Source: Patescibacteria group bacterium (GTDB lineage Bacteria > Patescibacteriota > Patescibacteriia > UBA9934). From it: a DNA stretch of 18,977 nucleotides. The stretch is from the NCBI GenBank assembly GCA_018896835.1, contig JAHILS010000022.1, forward strand, positions 1-18,977, written 5' to 3'. This document shows positions 13,518-18,977 of the stretch, one piece after another. Numbering within the stretch: position 1 is the stretch's first letter; each line of letters opens with the position of its first letter. A program made the translations under genes and the position numbers. Below the pieces are notes generated by a model that ran no database searches, was not told where the DNA came from, and saw only the letters and a list, made by a program, of their open reading frames with translations.

Positions 13518-14156
13518 ATGGCCATGCAAGCAACACATGTACGATTTGCACTCGAGTTTGAAAAAGAGCTCGGCATTGTGGACCGCGCTTTATATCTTTC
13601 AGGGGTTATGTATCCTGACTCTCGCTATATGTGTAGGGTTGATCGAGGCTTGACTCATAACCCAAGCTTAAAGATAGCTGATACATTGGTAGGATCTGAC
13701 TTTGAAAAAGGCTGGAAGATCCACGTGCTATACGATATGCTCCAGCACGATCACATACTAGGATTGTTTGGCATTACTGATAAGGTGGATGGATATTCTG
13801 ACGATTGGTTTGTGATTTCATCAGCCAAGCTAGTTGAAGATATTGAGTCGTATAAATTACTCAAAGAGTCAAAGGTTATGGAATCAATTAGCCCAACGTG
13901 TGCGCCAAATAACGAAGATCAATCAAAGCTATCAAGATGGTATGACATGCAGAGATCGGTCTATTGTTCAGAAAATCCAAGCATTGAATCTTATCAGCCG
14001 ATCATGGATTGGTTTGATGAAGATATATCCGGAGCCGGATCTCGTTGGGAGTCCATCGCACGCGATTTGCAGAAGGATCCCGAAATGGTAAAAAATATTC
14101 ACGCCATGTACGGCATGATTGTTAAAGAATTTTATGACGGACTTAGAGCAAGATAA
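13518..14156 (+). CDS. Hypothetical protein, possibly zinc-dependent phospholipase C-like
   Basis: A 212-residue soluble protein, no signal peptide. The start ATHVRFALEFEKELG, the segment YLSGVMYPDSRY, and GWKIHVLYDMLQHDH place His and Asp residues in the order seen in zinc-dependent phospholipase C/S1-P1-like helical proteins (TH..FA, PD, G...H...D). That similarity is from memory of motifs and is weak. The rest is acidic and helical (SRWESIARDLQKDPEMVKNIHAMYG). ATG 13518 and ATG 13524 are both possible. Its 3' end overlaps the scaffold gene by 23 bases, so the two are translationally linked although no Fe-S role can be read from this sequence. Confidence 0.6.
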   Translation: MAMQATHVRFALEFEKELGIVDRALYLSGVMYPDSRYMCRVDRGLTHNPSLKIADTLVGSDFEKGWKIHVLYDMLQHDHILGLFGITDKVDGYSDDWFVISSAKLVEDIESYKLLKESKVMESISPTCAPNNEDQSKLSRWYDMQRSVYCSENPSIESYQPIMDWFDEDISGAGSRWESIARDLQKDPEMVKNIHAMYGMIVKEFYDGLRAR

Positions 14157-14766
14157 TTTTCAACCATGGTTTTATTCAGACATTGTTCGTGAGCATTTTT
14201 TTCATCCACAGAATTTTTTAGATCATGAAATAAAAATAGACGAATATAATGCCATGGGGCGGGCCGGGTCCCCGGCTTGTGGAGACGAACTCCGTGTTTG
14301 GCTTTGGGTTGATGGGGATGATGAAAGGATTAAGAAATTCTATTGGCAAACGTTTGGCTGTGCTTCGGCAATTGCTGCCACTTCGATGACCTCAGTGATT
14401 GCTACCCAGGAAAATGGTATGACGCTTGGCGAGGCTCGGTGCCTGACCCCAAGGCAAATAATGGAGAGCCTGGGCGGTTTGCCAACGCGAAAAATTCATT
14501 GCAGTGTTTTGTCAGACAAGGCCTTACGTGACGCTGTGAATGATTATTACCGCAGAACGCAACAATTTGATAAAATAGAGCCAGAAGCAACTCGCGTTAT
14601 TGACCCGATTGCCCGCGTAACCGACAAGGATATAGAAGAAGCAGTCTTGTCAGGTGCAAAATCCATTGACGAAGTTGCCCAAAAAACCAAAGTCCACCTC
14701 AGCGACCCTCGAGTCGGACAAGAAGTAGCTCAATTAGTCAGATTTTATTTAGAAAAATATCAATAA
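14134..14766 (+). CDS. IscU/NifU-like Fe-S scaffold with Cys-less C-terminal helical domain
   Basis: A 210-residue scaffold on which Fe-S clusters are built from IscS-derived sulfur. Ligands are all present: Cys49 and Asp51 (ACGDEL), Cys76 (FGCAS), His122 and Cys123 (HCSVL). The IscU domain ends near residue 145. Residues about 158-210 (VTDKDIEEAVLSGAKSIDEVAQKT onward) resemble the BFD-like [2Fe-2S] domain that follows IscU in NifU, but have no cysteine at all, so this part cannot hold a cluster. ATG 14134 is preferred over the upstream TTG 14119; it overlaps the preceding gene. The ferredoxin gene follows after 4 bases, forming an operon. Confidence 0.9.
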   Translation: MTDLEQDNFQPWFYSDIVREHFFHPQNFLDHEIKIDEYNAMGRAGSPACGDELRVWLWVDGDDERIKKFYWQTFGCASAIAATSMTSVIATQENGMTLGEARCLTPRQIMESLGGLPTRKIHCSVLSDKALRDAVNDYYRRTQQFDKIEPEATRVIDPIARVTDKDIEEAVLSGAKSIDEVAQKTKVHLSDPRVGQEVAQLVRFYLEKYQ

Positions 14767-14770
14767 ATTT

Positions 14771-15037
14771 ATGAAAATAACAATCAAAGTAGACTCTGAC
14801 CTATGTATTGGCGCTGGCAGTTGCGTGGCTGTTGATTCGAACAGCTTTGAACTTAACGAAGAAAACAAGGCTTACGTTCTTGATCATGGGCAAGCTCCAG
14901 AGCCAGCAACTTATGAGCGAACCGTGGAGGTTACGCCAGAAGAATTAGACCGCGCCTTGTTGGCAGCTCAATCATGTCCTGTGTTGGCCGTGACCATCAC
15001 GGACGAAAACGGAAAACAGCTTTACCCTGAAATTTAA
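14771..15037 (+). CDS. Small ferredoxin with three cluster Cys (3Fe-4S type or incomplete 4Fe-4S)
   Basis: An 88-residue ferredoxin. Cys12 and Cys18 lie in DLCIGAGSCV and Cys69 in QSCPVLAV, the single-cluster ferredoxin pattern CxxxxxC...CP in which the central Cys of CxxCxxC is replaced by Ala15. This favours a [3Fe-4S] cluster, or a [4Fe-4S] cluster with a non-Cys ligand. The acidic rest of the protein is typical. It starts 4 bases after the scaffold stop codon and is followed by a FAD-dependent reductase, so it probably carries electrons from that reductase, perhaps to Fe-S assembly. Confidence 0.9.
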   Translation: MKITIKVDSDLCIGAGSCVAVDSNSFELNEENKAYVLDHGQAPEPATYERTVEVTPEELDRALLAAQSCPVLAVTITDENGKQLYPEI

Positions 15038-15042
15038 GCTTG

Positions 15043-15078
15043 CCCCCCCTCCTTTCTAAGGAGGGGTTGGGGGTGGTT
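15043..15078. repeat. REP-like palindrome
   Basis: CCCCTCCTT (15046-15054) pairs perfectly with AAGGAGGGG (15058-15066) around TCT, followed by TTGGGGGTGG. This form, a short GC-rich stem plus a G-rich tail, is that of dispersed repetitive extragenic palindromes found in many bacteria. It lies in the 80-base gap between the ferredoxin and reductase genes. A terminator role is unlikely, as no T run follows. Confidence 0.55.
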
Positions 15079-15117
15079 ATTGCTTGGTTCGATGTTCAAG
15101 AATTAATAGATAAATTT

Positions 15118-16290
15118 ATGCAATTTGTCATAATCGGTGGTGGAATTGCTGGTACAACCTGCGCGCAAGAATTGCGAAAGCTAAATGCTGACGCGCAAAT
15201 TACAATTTTAGAACAAGAACCTCATCGTCTTTATTCAAAAGTTTTGCTCGCGCGTTATGTAACAGGAGAACTGGAGCGCGAGCGTTTGTTTTTAAAAACA
15301 GAAGATTGGTACACTGCCAATAATATCGAACTAATAACAGAGATTAGAGTCGAGTCGATTGACACAATCAACAAGCACGTGGCGATTAGCGACGGGCGTG
15401 AGATTCCTTATGACAAATTGCTCATTGCTAGTGGACAAGAGCCTCGGCTAGTGAAAGATAATTTGCCAGGCATTGTATATTTTAGATCTCTTGACGACGC
15501 CGAGACTCTCAAGGCTTTAATAAACAAACTTAATACCAAGCCAGCGGAAGAAAGGCGCATGATAATTGTTGGCGGTTCATTTATTTCCATGGAGTTTTTG
15601 CATATTTGTCAGAAGCTCCAAATTCCAGCGACCGTTGTTTTGCGTTCAGGAGGTTTTTGGTCAAAGGTTTTGTCAGATGAGTCACAGGCTATAGTTTTGA
15701 ATAAAGCGCGCGCGCTCGGTGCGCAAATTTATACAAATAGTGATTTTTCTTTGCTTGAGTCTAAAGAATTTAGCGGAATAAAACTTAGCGATGGCACAGA
15801 AATTCGTGGCGCTATTTTGGCAGTCGGCATAGGACTGGAATCTGACCTATCCTGGGTTAGCGATTGCGGATTAGAGGCAGACAAAGGTATTGTCTGTGAT
15901 TCGCATTTGCAAACGTCAGACCTTAATATTTTTACAGCTGGCGACATTGCGCAATTTGATGACATTATTTGCGAGCGGAAACATCAAATAGTTAATTGGA
16001 CAAATGCCATTGAACAAGGAAGAGCAACCGCGAGCGCTATGGCAGGGGACAGTCAGGAATTTAAATTTGTTTCTTCTTATGCCACCCGAATTGGTGATTT
16101 GGAGCTCACGTTTATTGGCGACACCGGCAGGCCAGAGGCTGACAATATCGCAAGAGTAGAAAAAGATGGGGCTGTAATAGAACTTTTTGAAAGAAACAAA
16201 AAAACAGTTGGCGCGGTGATATTAGGAAGCGCTAAAGAACGCACAACCATTACCAAAGCCATAACAAACAAAACACTGTATAATATTTAA
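15118..16290 (+). CDS. FAD-dependent NAD(P)H oxidoreductase (ferredoxin/rubredoxin reductase-like)
   Basis: A 390-residue pyridine-nucleotide disulfide-family flavoprotein. It starts with the FAD-binding VIIGGGIAGTTCA (4-16), followed by the second FAD contact (ILEQEP), the NAD(P)H-binding IIVGGSFISMEF (149-160) and the closing FAD motif TAGDIAQ (about 273-279). No redox-active CxxxxC pair is seen, so it resembles ferredoxin, rubredoxin or nitrite-type reductases and not disulfide reductases. The ATG at 15118 fits directly before the FAD motif; an upstream in-frame ATG at 15040 would add residues encoded by the REP-like repeat and is rejected. Placed after a ferredoxin gene, it probably reduces that ferredoxin. 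Confidence 0.9.
   Translation: MQFVIIGGGIAGTTCAQELRKLNADAQITILEQEPHRLYSKVLLARYVTGELERERLFLKTEDWYTANNIELITEIRVESIDTINKHVAISDGREIPYDKLLIASGQEPRLVKDNLPGIVYFRSLDDAETLKALINKLNTKPAEERRMIIVGGSFISMEFLHICQKLQIPATVVLRSGGFWSKVLSDESQAIVLNKARALGAQIYTNSDFSLLESKEFSGIKLSDGTEIRGAILAVGIGLESDLSWVSDCGLEADKGIVCDSHLQTSDLNIFTAGDIAQFDDIICERKHQIVNWTNAIEQGRATASAMAGDSQEFKFVSSYATRIGDLELTFIGDTGRPEADNIARVEKDGAVIELFERNKKTVGAVILGSAKERTTITKAITNKTLYNI
16279..16284 (+). promoter_or_regulatory. Possible internal -10 before the PGI/PMI gene
   Basis: TATAAT lies in the last codons of the reductase gene and ends 10 bases before the ATG at 16295. It may give a separate, nearly leaderless transcript; read-through from the reductase gene is equally possible. 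Confidence 0.35.
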
Positions 16291-16294
16291 TACT

Positions 16295-17356
16295 ATGTTA
16301 GACAACCCAAAAACCTACAAAACCTTTGATAAGTCCGATATCGCTTATGGCATTGAGCGTATGAGTGAACAAATTCGCATTGGTTTTGAAGACACTGCCA
16401 AGACATCGGTCCCGCTTAATTATAAAAATTGTGATGCAATAGTGGTTGCTGGCATGGGTGGTTCGTCGCTTGGAGCGCACGTGATTCAAACGAGCATGTC
16501 ACAAAAATTAAAAAAACCAATTTATTTGGTGCGTGATTATCAATTACCGACTTGGGTCGGCGCTAAAACACTTGTTATTTTATCTAGTTTTTCTGGTACG
16601 ACCGAGGAAGTCTTAGCATGTGCTAAGCAGGCCCAAAAAAGAAAAGCAAAGATTGCTGTTGTTTCCACTGGTGGCCCATTGCCAGCTTTGGCCAAGCAAA
16701 ACAAGTGGCCTTCATATATTTTTCAACCAGGTAATTTAGCGAAAGAACCACGACTTGGTACAGGATTTATGGTTATGGGCATGATCGGAATTTTGCAGGC
16801 CTGTGGATTTGTGAGCCTGTCCAAAAAAGAAAAAGATCAGGCAATAGTAGCCATGTCTGAAGTTGTGGATAGTTGCGCACTTGATATAGACGCCAAAGAA
16901 AACCCAGCCAAACAAGTGGCGCTTGCTCTTAAGAATCACCCAGTATTTATTATTGGATCAGAGCATTTGGTAGGTAACGCACACGTTTTATCAAATCAAA
17001 TAAACGAAACTGCCAAGCAGTTTGCGCAGTTTCATGAACTTCCAGAACTTAATCATCACTTAATGGAGGGCCTCACTTTTCCCAAAGGTCTTTTTGCAAA
17101 GTTTAGTGTTTTGATGATTAAGTCGAGCCTTTACAATCCACTAGTACAAAAGCGATATTCAATCACGGCTCAGGTTTTTGAAAACTTGGGTGCACAGGTT
17201 GTTGAGTATGAGGCACATGGAACAACGTCCTTTGAAGAAGCGTGTGAGGTATTACAGTTTGGAGGATTTGTTAGTTATTATCTAGGCATGTTAAATAAGG
17301 TTGATCCAACAAAGATTCCGTACGTTGATTGGTTTAAGGCGGAAATGAAAAAATAG
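16295..17356 (+). CDS. Bifunctional phosphoglucose/phosphomannose isomerase
   Basis: A 353-residue enzyme of the PGI/PMI family that interconverts fructose 6-phosphate with glucose 6-phosphate or mannose 6-phosphate. It has two SIS domains: the first with GMGGSSLG (53-60) and the sugar-phosphate-binding SSFSGTTEE (97-105), the second with FIIGSEHLVGNA. The catalytic region NETAK..FHELPELNHH (237-255) carries the Glu and His of the family, and the end VDPTKIPYVDWFK is diagnostic. Length is normal. It is 4 bases after the reductase stop codon, with a possible own -10. It supplies sugar phosphates for glycolysis and for cell-envelope sugars. Confidence 0.93.
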   Translation: MLDNPKTYKTFDKSDIAYGIERMSEQIRIGFEDTAKTSVPLNYKNCDAIVVAGMGGSSLGAHVIQTSMSQKLKKPIYLVRDYQLPTWVGAKTLVILSSFSGTTEEVLACAKQAQKRKAKIAVVSTGGPLPALAKQNKWPSYIFQPGNLAKEPRLGTGFMVMGMIGILQACGFVSLSKKEKDQAIVAMSEVVDSCALDIDAKENPAKQVALALKNHPVFIIGSEHLVGNAHVLSNQINETAKQFAQFHELPELNHHLMEGLTFPKGLFAKFSVLMIKSSLYNPLVQKRYSITAQVFENLGAQVVEYEAHGTTSFEEACEVLQFGGFVSYYLGMLNKVDPTKIPYVDWFKAEMKK

Positions 17357-17376
17357 TGGGAACAGCGTTCCACTCG

Positions 17377-17385
17377 TGCTATAAT
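17377..17385 (+). promoter_or_regulatory. Extended -10 promoter of the pilin-like cluster
   Basis: TGCTATAAT is a full extended -10 match. It ends 8 bases before the ATG at 17394, implying a leaderless transcript. Confidence 0.55.
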
Positions 17386-17393
17386 AATTTTGT

Positions 17394-17878
17394 ATGAAAC
17401 GTGTTTTGATTTTTTTCTTGGTGATTAGTGCAAGCATGTTCTTTGCAATTTCGCCTGCCAAAGCCTTAACCATTGAAGAGCAGTATCAAAATATCCGTGA
17501 GCAAGGAATAATTTTTTCTGGAATTTGTGCAAATTCTTACGACCCTTGCGCGTGTCGTGATACAGGCGATTGTCAGCTTTCAGACCTGCTTCAACTTTTG
17601 GTTAATATCAGTTCATTTATTTTAGCTATTTCTGGTTCTGCAATCATGCTTATTATCGTGTACGTTGGAATGAAATGGATTTTGTCTCCCATTGACGCTA
17701 AGATGGTGTCTGAAGGAAAAGATGCGATCATTGGTGAGTAATTGGATTGGCAATCATTCTTGGTGCCTACGCCACCATTAACGTAATTGTGTCAGTCCTT
17801 AAAACAGGAGATATTCCAACAACTAATTTGGAAACTACTGTTGGGGATGGAGCCAACAGCATTATTGAAACGCAATAA
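17394..17878 (+). pseudogene. Pilin-like (T4SS pilin / Mbov_0395-type) gene with a single-base frameshift
   Basis: The first frame gives a signal peptide (1-24, ISPAKA), a Cys-containing segment (CANSYDPCACRDTGDC), one membrane helix (LLVNISSFILAISGSAIMLIIVYVGMKW, in parts) and KMVSEGKDAIIGE, then a stop at 17739. The second half of the family's domain continues at once in the next frame from 17738 (VIGLAIILGAYATINVIV, second membrane helix) to a stop at 17876. One missing base near 17736-17737 explains this; restored, the protein would have about 161 residues. No slippery heptamer is evident, so mutation or sequencing error is likelier than programmed frameshifting. It is the first of four tandem relatives. 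Confidence 0.75.
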
Positions 17879-17887
17879 CAGATTATT

Positions 17888-17896
17888 TGATATACT
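17888..17896 (+). promoter_or_regulatory. Extended -10 promoter of the second pilin-like gene
   Basis: TGATATACT ends 6 bases before the ATG at 17903, so transcription should begin at or near the A of the start codon. Confidence 0.55.
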
Positions 17897-17902
17897 GTTT
17901 GT

Positions 17903-18238
17903 ATGAAAATCTATAAATCTATCATTGTCTCTGCTATTGTCACTGCGATCCCGCTATGGGTTTCAGCACAGGTTGTGATTGATAATCCACTCGGACAAAG
18001 TGACGTGCGAGTAATTATTGGACGAGTTATTCAAGGAGCATTATCGGTTTCAGGAACGCTTGCACTTTTAATGGTTGTGTATGGAGGCATCCTTTGGTTA
18101 ACAGACATGGGAACAGGCAAGCAAATTCAAAAAGGAAAAGATATCCTAATTTGGGCAACGCTGGGAATCATCTTAATTGCTGGCGCGTATGTGATTACAA
18201 CAGCGATTTTCAACGCAGTACTTACCGGAAGCGTCTAA
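17903..18238 (+). CDS. Pilin-like membrane protein (T4SS pilin / TrbC-VirB2-like)
   Basis: A 111-residue protein with a signal peptide (1-22, WVSAQ) and two membrane helices (about 41-66 and 80-105) joined by the basic loop TGKQIQKGKDIL. This layout matches the small pilin-like proteins common in Patescibacteria and related to VirB2/TrbC conjugative pilins. The role is not proven; surface filament or DNA-uptake or conjugation-related secretion are the usual suggestions. Its own extended -10 lies directly upstream. It is the second of four tandem relatives. Confidence 0.75.
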   Translation: MKIYKSIIVSAIVTAIPLWVSAQVVIDNPLGQSDVRVIIGRVIQGALSVSGTLALLMVVYGGILWLTDMGTGKQIQKGKDILIWATLGIILIAGAYVITTAIFNAVLTGSV

Positions 18239-18240
18239 AC

Positions 18241-18271
18241 TAAAATAATATTTAAATATTAAAATAATATT
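18241..18271 (+). repeat. 13-bp AT-rich direct repeat
   Basis: TAAAATAATATTT occurs at 18241-18253 and 18259-18271 in the gap before the third pilin-like gene. It may contain -10-like elements or be a simple slippage product. Confidence 0.5.
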
Positions 18272-18275
18272 TCTT

Positions 18276-18677
18276 ATGACCAAAACATTGACCATGTTTG
18301 CAATCAGTTTATTGGTAGTATTCCCCCTTTTGGGAGGTGTAGCCCTTTCCTACAATGTTCCAGTAGCTGGTGCTCAACAGCTAGATTCTGAAGATTTTTT
18401 TGGTGACGATTTTACAGACAGCACAGGCCTTGGCCAGGCTGACTTGAAGTCAACGATTGGAAATCTTATCCGCGTTTTCCTTGGTTTCTTGGGAGTAATC
18501 GCCGTGGTAATTGTGCTCTTGGGTGGATTTAAGTGGATGACAGCTAGCGGAAACGAAGACAAGGTCAGCGACGCAAAGAAGATGCTTATCGCGGGAATCA
18601 TTGGTTTGGCAATTATTTTGGCAGCCTACGCAATTACCAGCTTTGTTATTGAATCAATACTGACAGCGTCAGCCTAA
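18276..18677 (+). CDS. Pilin-like membrane protein (T4SS pilin / Mbov_0395-type)
   Basis: A 133-residue protein with a signal peptide (about 1-33, ending VAGAQQ), an acidic linker (LDSEDFFGDDFTDS), and two membrane helices (about 61-84 and 103-127) flanking GGFKWMTASGNEDKVSDAKKML. This last motif (KWMTAsGNeeKv..AKk) is the most recognisable signature of the Patescibacteria pilin-like family. Third in the tandem set; a GC-rich hairpin follows. Function as for its neighbours is inferred from VirB2/TrbC-type topology. Confidence 0.8.
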   Translation: MTKTLTMFAISLLVVFPLLGGVALSYNVPVAGAQQLDSEDFFGDDFTDSTGLGQADLKSTIGNLIRVFLGFLGVIAVVIVLLGGFKWMTASGNEDKVSDAKKMLIAGIIGLAIILAAYAITSFVIESILTASA

Positions 18678-18697
18678 TTCTTTTTCACATGACCTTT

Positions 18698-18719
18698 CGC
18701 CCGCACAAAAGTGCGGGCG
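18698..18719 (+). terminator. GC-rich hairpin between the third and fourth pilin-like genes
   Basis: CGCCCGCAC pairs perfectly with GTGCGGGCG around AAAA. No T run follows, and the next ATG is only 7 bases away, so it could be a partial terminator, an mRNA-stabilising hairpin, or a means to set relative pilin levels. Confidence 0.55.
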
Positions 18720-18726
18720 TCTGGCT

Positions 18727-18977
18727 ATGCGAAAATTCATAGCAATAGCAATGTTTAGTTTGTTCCTTGTGCCATGTTTTGCCATGGCTCAACTTACTCC
18801 GCAAGAAACAGGATTAGAAATTACTGGCGAGCAGGCTTATGGGTCGGTTGCTCCAAGTATTGGTGTGTGGGTTGGTGCAAAAATTATTACGCCAGCGTTA
18901 GCACTTGTGGGAGTAGTATTTATTATACTGATGATTTATGCAGGATTTTTGTGGATGACAGCTGGCGGAAAGCCAGA
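18727..18977 (+). CDS. Pilin-like membrane protein, cut by window end
   Basis: The first 83 codons of a fourth relative: signal peptide (1-20, PCFAMAQ), a linker (TPQETGLEITGEQAYGS), the first membrane helix (ITPALALVGVVFIILMIYAGF) and the start of the signature loop LWMTAGGKP, matching KWMTASGNE of the gene before it. The remainder, including the second helix, lies beyond 18977. ATG 18727 is chosen from the signal peptide; no Shine-Dalgarno site is seen, and a strong hairpin lies directly upstream. Confidence 0.75.
   Translation, partial: MRKFIAIAMFSLFLVPCFAMAQLTPQETGLEITGEQAYGSVAPSIGVWVGAKIITPALALVGVVFIILMIYAGFLWMTAGGKP

Noticed and set aside
13213..13551. Small frames in the GC-rich repeat region (13213-13407, 13237-13551 minus, 13314-13499)
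   Set aside because: They run through tandem repeats and DnaA-box-like sites in several frames, with repetitive translation (Arg-Ser-Asp-Leu-Tyr-Pro units), and lack start signals.
15040..15117. Upstream start at 15040 for the FAD reductase
   Set aside because: The extra 26 residues are encoded by a REP-like palindrome and precede the FAD-binding motif that normally begins these proteins.
17730..17745. Programmed ribosomal frameshift in the first pilin-like gene
   Set aside because: No slippery heptamer or downstream stimulatory structure is visible; a base loss is the simpler account.

Overview
The window looks like a fragment of a Patescibacteria (CPR) genome using the standard code (TGA is read as stop, for example at the end of the thioredoxin-like gene). 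The reasons are a tandem set of small two-membrane-segment pilin-like proteins, a bifunctional phosphoglucose/phosphomannose isomerase, many short secreted proteins of unknown function, few Shine-Dalgarno sites, and a diversity-generating retroelement (DGR) of the kind known to be frequent in this group. No 16S rRNA or other strong taxonomic marker is present, so the placement is an inference.

Layout. 1-948: 3' part of dnaN (sliding clamp), its 5' end missing. 977-1022: a perfect palindrome acting as a shared terminator. 1043-3964 (minus): class A penicillin-binding protein. 4076-4767: promoter, structured leader and gene of a membrane-anchored 3D-domain cell-wall protein. 4946-7439: the DGR, consisting of a GC-rich variable target gene (VR 5342-5477), a template repeat (TR 5846-5981), an Avd-type accessory gene on the minus strand (6018-6425) and a DGR reverse transcriptase (6405-7439). 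7531-9504: lipoprotein, secreted protein with a cupredoxin-like tail, helical cytoplasmic protein. 9561-9637 (minus): tRNA-Cys. 9667-10089 (minus) baeRF-like protein, divergent from a VIT-family membrane protein (10139) and a DipZ-like thioredoxin protein (10849). 11999-16290: Fe-S assembly group (cysteine desulfurase, IscU/NifU-like scaffold, ferredoxin, FAD-dependent reductase), interrupted at 13375-13491 by an array of six DnaA-box-like sites. 16295-17356: PGI/PMI. 17394-18977: four pilin-like genes, the first frameshifted and the last cut by the window end.

The central system is the DGR. VR and TR are 136 bp each, align without gaps, and differ at 13 positions; all 13 are adenines in TR (7 A to G, 6 A to T) and none of the 102 non-adenine positions differ. 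This is the signature of adenine-specific mutagenic retrohoming. Twelve codons of the target's C-terminal domain are changed, ten of them AAC (Asn) codons in TR. The reverse transcriptase has YADD and the DGR-type GLPLGNLTSQ motif. Unusual points are the opposite-strand avd whose 5' end overlaps the RT gene, the strong GC contrast between target/TR and avd/RT, and a 14-bp perfect hairpin plus degenerate 7-bp repeats just after VR.

A second candidate of interest is the DnaA-box array with an adjoining AT-rich segment between the cysteine desulfurase and the next gene, which could be a replication origin. A third is a recurrent promoter form: extended -10 elements (TGnTATAAT-like) ending only 6-10 bases before an ATG, which implies leaderless mRNAs for several genes.
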